Shown piece by piece: positions 52,996-62,900 of a stretch of DNA of 64,000 nucleotides (its first letter is position 1; every line of letters begins with the position of its first letter). This DNA comes from Clostridium sp. K13. Its GTDB lineage: Bacteria; Bacillota; Clostridia; Clostridiales; Clostridiaceae. Position numbers and translations under genes: made by a program. The stretch is from positions 1-64,000 of the forward strand of contig NZ_JAASHM010000006.1 of assembly GCF_019734195.1 (NCBI RefSeq). The letters run 5' to 3'. Below the pieces are notes generated by a model. It searched no databases. It was not told the origin of the DNA and saw nothing but the letters and a program-made list of their open reading frames with translations.

Positions 52996-53445
52996 ATGTC
53001 AAGATGTGAAAAAAACTTTAATAACTGTTCTTATTTTAAAGCAGAAATAAGAACACAAATTACTATTTTAGCAGACTCTGACACCATTTGCGATTTATTA
53101 AAAGAAATACATGATAATTGTATCAATTTAGATGGTTACTATTATCAAAATATTGAATGTGACAGTAATATTTTCACCTTTGTAGTAGGTAATGAAAATG
53201 AACAATCCTCCTCTGATTTAAGAACTGTCCAATGTATTCTTAAAAAATGGTGCATAGACTATTTAGAAAATGATACTGTAAGAGTAATTATCAATCATAA
53301 TACACCTGGTGCTTTAGCTAAAATTTATTGTGCTTTAGCTAAATGTTTAGATGTGTATTCTTCATATTATGCTCAAAGAAAAGGTATCTATATTGAAACC
53401 TCAAACAATTGTAAGGCTGTTAAAATAATTAATTCCTTAAATTAA
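52996..53445 (+). CDS. Unknown protein with an ACT-like C-terminal half, 149 residues
   Basis: Begins with a Cys-rich stretch (SRCEKNFNNCSYFK) and a first beta-alpha unit (EIRTQITILADSDTICDLLK). The second half reads RVIINHNTPGALAKIYCALA and KCLDVYSSYYAQRKGIYIET, which follows the ACT-domain pattern of a strand, a Gly turn and a helix (NTPGALAKI). ACT domains often bind amino acids. TAGGAGATGGTAAC precedes the ATG. It is a lone plus-strand gene ended by a shared terminator. Confidence 0.6.
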   Translation: MSRCEKNFNNCSYFKAEIRTQITILADSDTICDLLKEIHDNCINLDGYYYQNIECDSNIFTFVVGNENEQSSSDLRTVQCILKKWCIDYLENDTVRVIINHNTPGALAKIYCALAKCLDVYSSYYAQRKGIYIETSNNCKAVKIINSLN

Positions 53446-53459
53446 TTATCTAAAATAAA

Positions 53460-53493
53460 CCACAGTATAAAAATATTAACTTTTATACTGTGG
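53460..53493. terminator. Bidirectional terminator
   Basis: CCACAGTATAAAA pairs with TTTTATACTGTGG around an eight-base loop. It ends the plus-strand ACT-like gene and the convergent kinase-like gene. Confidence 0.85.
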
Positions 53494-53501
53494 TTTTATA
53501 T

Positions 53502-53975
53502 TTATACATTATTTTTTTTGTAATACTTATTATATATTTCTTTTGTATATCCATAATCTATTAATACATATCTATTGTTCACTATACCCCAGCTTGTAAA
53601 TTTATATAAGTCAGCCCAAACTAAATTATACTTATCATGGATTTCTTTAATACTTTCTTTATTTTTTATATCTTTTTTATTTTCAATATTAAAATAATTT
53701 AAAAACTCCTTTTCATTTTTTATAGGCTTTGCTTTTTTCATAATTAAATACTTATAATCATCTGATACAAAATATACTCTTGCAAGTAAATCTAATTTAC
53801 TTTCATTAAAAATTAGAAATTCTGCTTCATTTTGAGCAATTCCCTTAATATTCCTAGCAATCTTCAATACAAATCCATTATTTAAGTCATAAACCTTTCT
53901 AGCTGAACCTGAACCTATATACTTATACATTCCAGATTTTATCCCATATAAAACATACTGAATATCAATGTACAT
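53502..53975 (-). CDS. Small protein-kinase-fold protein, 157 residues
   Basis: Keeps several kinase landmarks in a compact form: a Gly-rich loop (YIGSGSARKVYDL), the ATP Lys (FVLKIA), an Asp-containing loop (NLVWADLYKFTSWGIV) and a DFG-like LIDYGYT. Such short kinase-like proteins occur in Firmicutes (YrbL/PhoP-regulatory-like group). The start at 53975 follows GCAGGTG. Substrate and activity are unknown. Confidence 0.6.
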   Translation of the reverse strand: MYIDIQYVLYGIKSGMYKYIGSGSARKVYDLNNGFVLKIARNIKGIAQNEAEFLIFNESKLDLLARVYFVSDDYKYLIMKKAKPIKNEKEFLNYFNIENKKDIKNKESIKEIHDKYNLVWADLYKFTSWGIVNNRYVLIDYGYTKEIYNKYYKKNNV

Positions 53976-54084
53976 AATAAGCACCTGCTCTTTTGTATAA
54001 AATTAGAGCACTTATTGAACTACTCTACATATTTATAATATTCATTTAATACTTAATATGTGATTCAATTATAACTTCATATTA

Positions 54085-55092
54085 TCAGCATATCCTAACT
54101 AATATCTCACCTTCAGGCATATTTATAATTCTTTTACCTCCAATATTAGTTTTTAAATAAAGCTTATTTTTTCCATCATTTATTACTTCTCCTAATAAAA
54201 CAGAATTTTCTCCTACTGGATTCTTCTTCATAATGCTTAGCACATTATCTGCATCATTTTTATCTACTATTACAACTAGTTTTCCTTCATTAGCTATAAA
54301 TAATGGATCAAGCCCTAAAATATCACACATAGCAGCCACTTCTTGCTTTACTGGAATATTCTCTTCTTTAATTTCTATACTAACATTACTATGTTCTATA
54401 ATTTCATTTAAAGTAGTAGCTAGTCCACCTCTAGTAGGATCTCTTAAAACTCTAATATTTGTACTAACGGATAATATATCACTAATTAATTCATTTAATA
54501 AGCAACAATCACTTTTGATAGTACTTTTAAATCCAAAATCTTCTCTTTTATTCATAATGCACATACCATGATCACCTAAAGTACCGCTTACTATTACCTT
54601 ATCTCCAGCTCTTACCTTATCTCCACTTAAATACCTATTATTTTCTTCTATTATACCTATACCAGTAGTATTAATATAAATCTTATCACAGCTTCCCTTT
54701 TCTACTACCTTTGTATCACCTGTAACTATCTTAACTCCTGCCTCGTTAGCGGTTTTAGCCATAGATTGTACAATTTTTTCAAGTTCATTTATAGTTAACC
54801 CTTCTTCTATTATAAAACCTACTGAAATATATAATGGCTTTGCCCCACTCATACATATATCATTAACTGTTCCACAAATTGATAGCTTCCCTATATCTCC
54901 ACCTTCAAAAAATATAGGATTTATTACAAATGAATCTGTTGACATAGCTATTCTCCCATTTAAAGGAGGTAATACTGTTGAATCATTTTTTTGTGATAAA
55001 AGCTCATTATTAAAATACTTATAAAATAAATTATCTATTAACTTATTAGTCGCCTTTCCTCCACTACCATGAGCTAAAGTTATTATTTCCAT
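54085..55092 (-). CDS. hypE: HypE, hydrogenase maturation carbamoyl dehydratase
   Basis: Turns the carbamoyl group handed over by HypF into the cyanide ligand of [NiFe]-hydrogenase. About 335 residues with the PurM-like fold: AHGSGGKATNKLID at the N-terminus, VSGTLGDHGMCIM, VLRDPTRGGLATTLNE and the C-terminal VRIC, whose last Cys is the carbamoylation site. The ATG at 55092 follows AAGAGGTG. It is the last gene of hypF-C-D-E. Confidence 0.95.
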   Translation of the reverse strand: MEIITLAHGSGGKATNKLIDNLFYKYFNNELLSQKNDSTVLPPLNGRIAMSTDSFVINPIFFEGGDIGKLSICGTVNDICMSGAKPLYISVGFIIEEGLTINELEKIVQSMAKTANEAGVKIVTGDTKVVEKGSCDKIYINTTGIGIIEENNRYLSGDKVRAGDKVIVSGTLGDHGMCIMNKREDFGFKSTIKSDCCLLNELISDILSVSTNIRVLRDPTRGGLATTLNEIIEHSNVSIEIKEENIPVKQEVAAMCDILGLDPLFIANEGKLVVIVDKNDADNVLSIMKKNPVGENSVLLGEVINDGKNKLYLKTNIGGKRIINMPEGEILVRIC

Positions 55093-55119
55093 AAAAGTCA
55101 CCTCTTAAAATTCTAAAAT

Positions 55120-56199
55120 TTATCTATACTTATAAAATGCTGAACAAGTCCCTTCTTCTGATACCATACATGCTCCTATTGGATTTAAAGGAGTACATGC
55201 TTTTCCAAACAATTTACATTCTGTTGGTTCTTTAATTCCCATTAGTATATCACCACAAGAACAAGCACTATTATTATTACTTTCCTTCATACTCATATTA
55301 AACTTAAATAGAACATCAAAACTTTTATATTCATCTCTTAATTCTAGTCCTGCATTATTAACTTTTCCTAGTCCCCTCCAAGTGCTTTCAGTTAATTTGA
55401 ATATATTTCTTAATAAATTATTAGCCTCTTTATTTCCATCCTTCTTCACTAATCTACTATATAAATTTATTAATCCATATTCATTTTTTTCTTTCATCTC
55501 AATTAATTTATATATAGATGATAAGATATCATTTATCTCAAATCCAGAAATAACCATAGGCATCTTATATTCTTCTGCTATATTAAAAAAAGGATTTTCA
55601 CCTATTATAGTTGCAACATTTCCTGGACATAAAAATCCATCTATTTTAACCTTAGGATTTAAAACCAAAACTTCCATAGCTTCTGGCATTGTTTTTAAAC
55701 TATTTAATATTGAATAATTTTTAATATTTTCTTCTTTCGCTTTTTTTATACTAAGTGCTATTATTGGTGCAGTAGTCTCAAAGCCAATTGATAAGAATAC
55801 TACTTCTTTATCAATATTTTTTTTTGCTATTTCTATACTATCTAAAGGTGAATATATAACTCTTATATCTCTTCCCTTAGCCTTTTCTTTAGATAAGCTG
55901 CTATTACTCCCTGGTACTCTAATTAAATCTCCAAATGTAGTTATTATTACATTATCTTTTTTAGATAATTCTATAGCAGTATCTATATATCCTTGTGGTG
56001 TTACACAAACAGGACAGCCTGGCCCATTTATAAGTTTAATATTTTCACTTAAAACATCTTTTAATGCATTTTTTAATATTACATTTGTATGAGTTCCACA
56101 AACCTCCATAATAGAAATATTAAAATTCCCCTTACTATTTATCTTTTTTAATAGCTTTTGAGATATATCCTTACTTTTCAACTCTTTTAATATTTCCAT
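55120..56199 (-). CDS. hypD: HypD, hydrogenase maturation iron-ligand assembly protein
   Basis: Forms the Fe(CN)2CO unit with HypC. 359 residues. Visible Cys motifs are MEVCGTHT, GPGCPVCVTP, the metal/cluster motifs near the end CSCGDILMGIKEPTEC, LFGKACTPLNP and GACMVSEEGTC. All expected conserved Cys seem present. Its start overlaps hypC by 29 bases. Confidence 0.95.
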   Translation of the reverse strand: MEILKELKSKDISQKLLKKINSKGNFNISIMEVCGTHTNVILKNALKDVLSENIKLINGPGCPVCVTPQGYIDTAIELSKKDNVIITTFGDLIRVPGSNSSLSKEKAKGRDIRVIYSPLDSIEIAKKNIDKEVVFLSIGFETTAPIIALSIKKAKEENIKNYSILNSLKTMPEAMEVLVLNPKVKIDGFLCPGNVATIIGENPFFNIAEEYKMPMVISGFEINDILSSIYKLIEMKEKNEYGLINLYSRLVKKDGNKEANNLLRNIFKLTESTWRGLGKVNNAGLELRDEYKSFDVLFKFNMSMKESNNNSACSCGDILMGIKEPTECKLFGKACTPLNPIGACMVSEEGTCSAFYKYR

Positions 56200-56431
56200 T
56201 AAAGTTACACTCCTCTATAGCATTACTTAATTCTTTAAATATATCTAAGGTTTCTCTTGCATAATCCTCATCTATTTTTTGAATTGCACATCCTGCATGA
56301 ACTAATACATATTCTCCTTCCTTAGGATTTTCAATAAACATTATATTTACCTTTACTTTGACTCCGTTATAATTAACAATAGCATCACTTTCTAAAATTT
56401 CTTCAATTTTTGCTGGAACTGCTATACACAT
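56171..56431 (-). CDS. hypC: HypC, hydrogenase maturation chaperone
   Basis: 86 residues. The key N-terminal Cys after Met is intact (MCIAVPAKI), followed by the beta-barrel core (VKVNIMFIENPKEGEYVLVH and AGCAIQKIDEDYARETLDIF). It binds HypD and the large hydrogenase subunit. GGGGGAGAGGGT is the ribosome site. It overlaps hypF by 29 bases and hypD by 29 bases. Confidence 0.94.
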   Translation of the reverse strand: MCIAVPAKIEEILESDAIVNYNGVKVKVNIMFIENPKEGEYVLVHAGCAIQKIDEDYARETLDIFKELSNAIEECNFNGNIKRVEK

Positions 56432-58727
56432 ACCCTCTCCCCCTTAATTCTTCTTTTATAACTTCATTTGCAATTACTAATTGCCCTAAACTTACTCCAC
56501 TATCATTACAAGGAATAATCTTATGAGCTATTACATTAAAATTATATTTATTTAATCCCTCTATAACACCTTTAAATAATATTTCATTTTGAAAAACACC
56601 CCCACTAATTACAATAGTATTAATATTGGTATCTTCTCTAATACTTAAAGCCATTTCAATAGTACCTTTTACTACTGTATTATGAAATTTCTTCCCTATA
56701 ATACTAATATTATTTTTACTATTAATATCATAAATAATGCCTTTTATAATATCATCAAAACAGAAAATAAAACTTTCTTTATCTCTTATAATTTGGAAAA
56801 TATATGTTTCACTATTGTTTTCATCACATATATTTTCTAAATTAATAGCCGCCTCACCTTCAAAGGTAACTTTATTATTAACTCCTAATATAGAAGAAAT
56901 TCCATCAAATAATCTTCCCATACTAGATGTCTCTGGAGAATTTATTTTTCTATCAATCATAGTCTTTATTATGTCAATTTTTTCATTATTTAAATGTTCT
57001 GGAATAAAATCTTTTAACTTTTCTTTAAAGACTTTATAAATTAGTGAAACCCCTATTCTCCAAGGTTCTTTTATTGCTTTTTCTCCACCTGGTAAATAAA
57101 ATTTATCTAAATGCCCAACTCTTTTATACTTTCTTCTATTACATAAAAAAAATTCTCCACCCCATATACTTTCATCATCTCCATATCCAGTTCCATCAAA
57201 TGCAATTCCAATAACATCTTCATTTATATTGTTTTCTGCCATGCAGCTTACAATATGACTGTGATGATGTTGTGCTTGTACTATTTTAATAGTGCTTTCT
57301 ATTTTTAAAACTTTTTTTAAATCAATTTTCTTATATTCAAAATCCGGATGATTATCATATACTAAAACCTTAGGAATAATATTATATATTTTGCTAAAAT
57401 GCTCTATAGTGTGTTCTAAAGAATCTATTACTTCACTGTTCTTTAAGTCTCCTATATATTCACTAATAAAAACATCCTTTCTATTACTTAAAGAAATAGT
57501 ATTTTTCAATTCTGATCCTAAAGCTAATATTTCTGTAATAGTATCAATATTTAATGTATATGGTGCATACCCTCTTCCTAGTCTTATGACCCTTTCTTCT
57601 CCTAAAATACTATTAGTTACTGAATCATCAATTTTCATATAAATTTCTCTATTATGCATTAAAAAATAATCAACAATATTGTTTAATTTTTTAATTGCTT
57701 CATTATCTTTATATATAATTGGTTCTCCACTAATATTTGCACTAGTCATCACTAAACTATCTAATTCATCATCAAATAACATATAGTGTAATGGTGTATA
57801 TGGTAACATAACCCCAACTTTTTTATTATTTGGAGCCAATATTTCAGAAAAACTATATTTATCTCTTTTTTCTAAAAGTACAATAGGTCTTTTATTAGAT
57901 TTTAATAGTTCCTCTTCTTCTTTTTTTATATTACAATATTTTCTTACAGACTCTATATTTTTTATCATTACTGCAAATGGCTTAGTAGGTCTATATTTTT
58001 TTTCTCTTAATAATTTAATTGCATCTTCATTACTACTATCACAAACTAAATTAAAACCTCCAATGCCCTTAATAGCAAATATTTTTCCTTGCTTTAATAA
58101 AGCTATAGCAGTATCTAAAGGATCATCAGTTATTATTTCATTATTATTCTTATCAACTATATAAGCTCTAGGTCCACATATAGGACAAGCATTTGGCTGA
58201 GCATGAAATCTTCTATTTTCAGGATTATTATATTCAGCTTTACAGCTATCACACATTTCAAAGTCATTCATGGTAGTAAAATCTCTATCATATGGTAAGT
58301 TTTTAATTATAGAAAATCTTGGTCCGCAATTTGTACAATTAGTGAGTGGATATCTATACCTTCTATTATTTTTATCGAATATTTCCCTTTTACATTCAGA
58401 ACACAATGAATAATCTGGAGAAATATATGTTGTTGCTTTTAAATCAGAATTGCTTTCTTTTATAAAAAAATCTTTATAATTAATAAGTTCTTTATCCTTT
58501 ATATCTATTAAAGTAATTTTTGATAATATAGGTGGATTAATTTTAATTTCACTTATAAAATAGTTAAGAGATTTTTTATCTCCTTCAATATCAATCATTA
58601 CTCCTTGACCGGTATTATTTACCCAGCCTGATAAATTATTCATTTTAGCCAGATTATAAATAAATGGTCTAAATCCAACTCCTTGAACTATTCCTTTTAT
58701 CTCAATAAATTTCCTGTATTTATCCAT
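56403..58727 (-). CDS. hypF: HypF, carbamoyltransferase for hydrogenase maturation
   Basis: 774 residues with the four HypF parts in order: acylphosphatase-like (GIVQGVGFRPFIYNLA, 1-90), two zinc fingers (CSECKREI, CTNCGPRF, CDSCKAEY, CPICGPRA, 105-190), YrdC-like domain (KQGKIFAIKGIGGFNLVCDS, about 200-380) and Kae1-like domain (QAQHHHSHIVSCMAE, GIAFDGTGYGDDESIWGGEF, VISGGVFQNEILF). It makes the carbamoyl group from carbamoyl phosphate and loads it on HypE. It is first in the operon. hypA, hypB and hydrogenase subunits are not within the window. Confidence 0.95.
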   Translation of the reverse strand: MDKYRKFIEIKGIVQGVGFRPFIYNLAKMNNLSGWVNNTGQGVMIDIEGDKKSLNYFISEIKINPPILSKITLIDIKDKELINYKDFFIKESNSDLKATTYISPDYSLCSECKREIFDKNNRRYRYPLTNCTNCGPRFSIIKNLPYDRDFTTMNDFEMCDSCKAEYNNPENRRFHAQPNACPICGPRAYIVDKNNNEIITDDPLDTAIALLKQGKIFAIKGIGGFNLVCDSSNEDAIKLLREKKYRPTKPFAVMIKNIESVRKYCNIKKEEEELLKSNKRPIVLLEKRDKYSFSEILAPNNKKVGVMLPYTPLHYMLFDDELDSLVMTSANISGEPIIYKDNEAIKKLNNIVDYFLMHNREIYMKIDDSVTNSILGEERVIRLGRGYAPYTLNIDTITEILALGSELKNTISLSNRKDVFISEYIGDLKNSEVIDSLEHTIEHFSKIYNIIPKVLVYDNHPDFEYKKIDLKKVLKIESTIKIVQAQHHHSHIVSCMAENNINEDVIGIAFDGTGYGDDESIWGGEFFLCNRRKYKRVGHLDKFYLPGGEKAIKEPWRIGVSLIYKVFKEKLKDFIPEHLNNEKIDIIKTMIDRKINSPETSSMGRLFDGISSILGVNNKVTFEGEAAINLENICDENNSETYIFQIIRDKESFIFCFDDIIKGIIYDINSKNNISIIGKKFHNTVVKGTIEMALSIREDTNINTIVISGGVFQNEILFKGVIEGLNKYNFNVIAHKIIPCNDSGVSLGQLVIANEVIKEELRGRGYVYSSSSKN

Positions 58728-58808
58728 ACATTTTACCCTCTAAATACATTCTCAATTTTATAATTACAAATCAATTATACCATTTTTTATTTAATTTTAC
58801 ATTTTAAG

Positions 58809-58840
<32 letters not shown>

Positions 58841-58841
<1 letters not shown>

Positions 58842-58900
58842 TAAGACTCTATAAATAACATAATAATTTTTAAGCTTTTATGTTATCTAATAAGTCTTAT
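58841..58900 (-). terminator. Terminator of the PfkB-family gene
   Basis: ATAAGACT pairs with AGTCTTAT at the outside and ATAACATAA with TTATGTTAT inside. On the minus strand it is followed by the 23-base T-run. Confidence 0.85.
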
Positions 58901-58907
58901 TATAACT

Positions 58908-59858
58908 TTAGTTTTCTTTCCACTCTGTCTTATTAATTAAATCATTAACTAATTCATTACTCATAGCTGGATTTATAGTTTCCTCATGAGTAATTGTTAT
59001 TATTGACATAGCCATTGAATATTTTAATGTATCTTTTATACTTAAGTTATTCATATATCCATATCCAATTCCGGCTACAAAAGAATCTCCAGCTCCAGTT
59101 ACATTCTTTACATTAATACTTTCACAACAAGCTAATGTTCCTTCTTCACCTTCACTAGTTATATAGTAAATTCCATCTGAATCTAAACTAATAAATACAT
59201 TTTTCACACCTTGTTCTATGAAAAATCTACCTGCTTTTTTTAAATCATCATCAGTTTCAATTTTAAATCCACATAAAGCTTCTGTTTCGAATCTATTTGG
59301 CTTTACAGTATGGAAATATTTAATTAAATGACGAATTTTTCTTGCTTTCTTTGCTGATACTGGATCTAAGATAAATTTACTTTTTCCTTCATATTTTTTT
59401 AATATATACTCTAATAAAACTGGATTATCTGAATCAACAATTGTATATTCAGCATTTGCAAAGACTTCATGTTTTCCCTCTATAAATGCTTCGTCCATCT
59501 TATTTAAGCTTTCCATATCTACAACTGCAGATTCCATTTCACCTTTGTGATTTAATATTGCCATATATGTAGGAGTACTTTCTCCTTTTAAGAAAAGAGA
59601 ATTCTCCATATTATATCCGAATCTTCTAGAGTGCTCTAAAATGCTCTTTCCATTCTCATCGTCACCTAATGTAGAAATAAACTCTGTATTTATACCTACT
59701 CTTGCTAAGTTTTCAGCAATATTTCTACAAACTCCCCCAAAAGATATTTTTATATGCCCTGGAATTGAATCCCTTTGTGCATAGCTTCTTCCACAGAAAC
59801 CAAAAATATCAACTATTGATGCCCCTAAAACTAATATATATGGATTGTTTTCATTCAT
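58908..59858 (-). CDS. PfkB-family carbohydrate kinase, pseudouridine kinase-like
   Basis: 316 residues of the ribokinase fold. Seen are VLGASIVDIFGF at the start, the di-Gly motif SFGGVCRNIAENLARVG, STLGDDENG, PVSAKKARKI, the KPNRFETEALCGF loop, and the ATP/catalytic motif VTGAGDSFVAGIGYG with the catalytic Asp. The opening resembles PsuK (pseudouridine kinase) more than fructokinases, but psuG is not next to it, so the substrate is uncertain. It lies downstream of the activase gene with its own terminator on both sides. Confidence 0.8.
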   Translation of the reverse strand: MNENNPYILVLGASIVDIFGFCGRSYAQRDSIPGHIKISFGGVCRNIAENLARVGINTEFISTLGDDENGKSILEHSRRFGYNMENSLFLKGESTPTYMAILNHKGEMESAVVDMESLNKMDEAFIEGKHEVFANAEYTIVDSDNPVLLEYILKKYEGKSKFILDPVSAKKARKIRHLIKYFHTVKPNRFETEALCGFKIETDDDLKKAGRFFIEQGVKNVFISLDSDGIYYITSEGEEGTLACCESINVKNVTGAGDSFVAGIGYGYMNNLSIKDTLKYSMAMSIITITHEETINPAMSNELVNDLINKTEWKEN

Positions 59859-59919
59859 ACTATCTCTCCTGCTACAAATCTAACGTAATAAAACATAAAT
59901 ACATTATAGTAAAGACATG

Positions 59920-59978
59920 AAAAAAAATAAAGAGAAAATTTAAAGATTTTGTCGAATATTTTTATTTCTCTTTATTTT
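59920..59978 (-). terminator. Terminator after the activase gene
   Basis: AAATAAAGAGAAA and TTTCTCTTTATTT pair over a long AT-rich stem, with a T-run on the minus-strand exit. It lies between the activase stop and the PfkB start. Confidence 0.65.
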
Positions 59979-59992
59979 TAACCACTTTTAAC

Positions 59993-62900
59993 CTATATGT
60001 TGTTTGTTCTTAATTTATTTATATCTATTTTTATCTCTTTTCTACAATTATATCCTTCTTGAGTTAAATTCATATTTTTAAATGCAACTGACATCATTAA
60101 TTTAATTCTGTTTAATTGATTAACCTCTGATGCGCCTGGGTCATAATCCACTGCTATAATATTAGCAAATGGATATTTAGCCTTTAATGCTTTTATCATT
60201 CCTTTTCCAGTAACATGATTAGGTAAACATGCAAATGGTTGAATGCACACTATATTATTTATATCACTCTCAATTAATTCAACCATCTCTCCTGTTAATA
60301 ACCAGCCTTCACCAGTTTGATTACCTAATGAAACTACTTTTGAGGCTTTTTCTGCAAGATTACTTATTGAGGTTGGATTACCAAATCTTTCACTTTTTTG
60401 TAACTCTCTTATAACACACTTTCTAAATAATTCAATATAAGTAATAGCAATATTACATCCTGTTTTAACAATACTATTTCCTGATAAATATTTTCTTTTA
60501 AACTCTGAATTATAACAACAATACAAAAAGAAATCTAATAATTCTGGTACTACAACCTCTGCTCCCTCACCTTCTAAAACCTCAACAATATTATTATTAG
60601 CTGTTGGATGATATTTTACAAGTATTTCTCCTACAACTCCAACCTTAGGTTTTTTAATATCTTTTATCTCCAGCTTATCAAATTCTTCAACTATATTCTT
60701 TATATTTTCATCCATTTGCCTTTTATTTCCATTGCAGACATTTTCAAGAGCTTTTTCTCTCCAACGGTTATATAATTTATTTGCAGAACCTGGAATCTTT
60801 TCATAAGGTCTTACTCTATAAAGCACTCTCATAAATAGATCCCCATATATAATTGACATCATGAGCTTTTTAATAAATAAATAACTAACATTAAATCCTG
60901 GCTGTTTCTCCATTCCTAATAAATTTAATGATATTATAGGTACATATTCAAATCCAGCTTCCCTTAATGCCTTTTTTAAAAATCCAATATAATTAGTAGC
61001 TCTGCAGCCTCCACCTGTTTGAGTTATTATCATAGCCGTTTTCTTAGGATCATACTTTCCAGATTTTAATGCATTTATCATTTGTCCAATTACTAAAATT
61101 GATGGATAACATGCATCATTATTAACATATTTTACACCTTCTTCTATGGCTTCTTTATCATTTTCAGGTAATACATGAAGATTATATCCACATGACCTAG
61201 CTGCTTTTTCTATAAACTGAAAATGTATAGGAGACATTTGTGGTGCAAGTATTGTCCAATCTTTTTTCATTTCTCTTGTAAATAAAACTTTTTTATATCT
61301 ATTATCAATAGCCTTTAATTGTATTTTATTTTTTTCTCTTTCTTCCATAGCAGCTTTTAATGATCTAATTCTTATCTTTACTGCACCTAAATTACTTCCT
61401 TCATCTATTTTTATTAAAGTGTACATCTTACCTTTTGATGCAAGTATTTCAGAAACCTCATCACTTGTCACAGCATCTAGTCCACATCCAAAAGAAGTAA
61501 GCTGTACCAATTCTAAATCATTTCGCTCTTTAACAAATGCTGCTGCTCTATAAAGTCTTGTATGATACATCCACTGATCAACAACTCTAATAGGTCTATC
61601 TAAATCTCCTAAATGTGCAATACTATCTTCAGTAAATACAGCCATATTAAATGAAGTAATTATATCTGTTAATCCATGGTTAACTTCTGGATCGATATGA
61701 TAAGGTCTTCCACTTAAAACTATTCCCTTAATATTGTTTTCTTCAATATATTTTAATGTTTCTTCACCTTTTTTTCTTATATCATTTATTACACTTGCTC
61801 TTTCATCAAAAGCTACATCTACAGCTATTTTAGCCTCTTTCATAGTTATACTATAATCTTTAAATATATCATATATTCTCTTATACAACTTTTCCTTATT
61901 ATCAAGAGATAAAAATGGTGAAATATATTTTATATTATTAATATTTAATTCATCTATATTATTTTTTATTACTTGTGGATAGGATGTAACTATTGGACAA
62001 TTATAATGATTATTTGCTTTTTTATCTTCTTTATATTCATAAGGTACACAAGGATAGAATATGGTTTTTATCCCCATATTTATTAGTTCCATTATATGTC
62101 CATGACTTAGCTTAGCTGGATAACATACTGATTCTGATGGGATTGTTTCTATTCCTAAGTTAAATATTTTTTTACTTGATAAAGGGGAAATTATAACTCT
62201 AAACTTTAATTTTGTTAAAAGAGTAAACCAAAATGGATAATTTTCATAAATATTCAAAACCCTTGGTATTCCAATTTCACCTCTTACTGCTTCCTCTTTT
62301 GATAATGGTTTATATTTAAATATTCTACTTAATTTATATTTATATAAATTAGGTACTTTTAATTTATTATCACTATTTCCTAATGGTCTTTCACATCTAT
62401 TCCCTGTAATAAACCTTTCATCATTTGAAAATTTATTAATTGTTAATAAGCAATTATTTCCACACCCTCCACATCTAGAACAAGTTGTTTCAATCTCGAA
62501 CTTTTTCAATTCTTCCCTTTTTATTAAGGTAGATACTTCTCCCCCCCTATATCTCTCCTTACTAATCAATGCTGCTCCATAAGCTCCCATTAATCCAGCT
62601 ATATCAGGTCTTATAACATTTGCTCCTGTTAACTTTTCAAAGCTTCTTAAAACACCATCATTATAAAAGGTTCCACCTTGAACGATTATATTTTTCCCTA
62701 ACTCATCAAAATTTCTAATTTTTATAACCTTATATAATGCATTTTTTATAACTGAATAACAAAGTCCAGCTGAAATATCTGAAATACTAGCCCCTTCCTT
62801 TTGAACCTGTTTTACTTTAGAGTTCATAAATACTGTACATCTAGAACCTAAATCTACAGGCTTCTTAGATTTAACTGAAAGCTTTGCAAATTCATCAATA

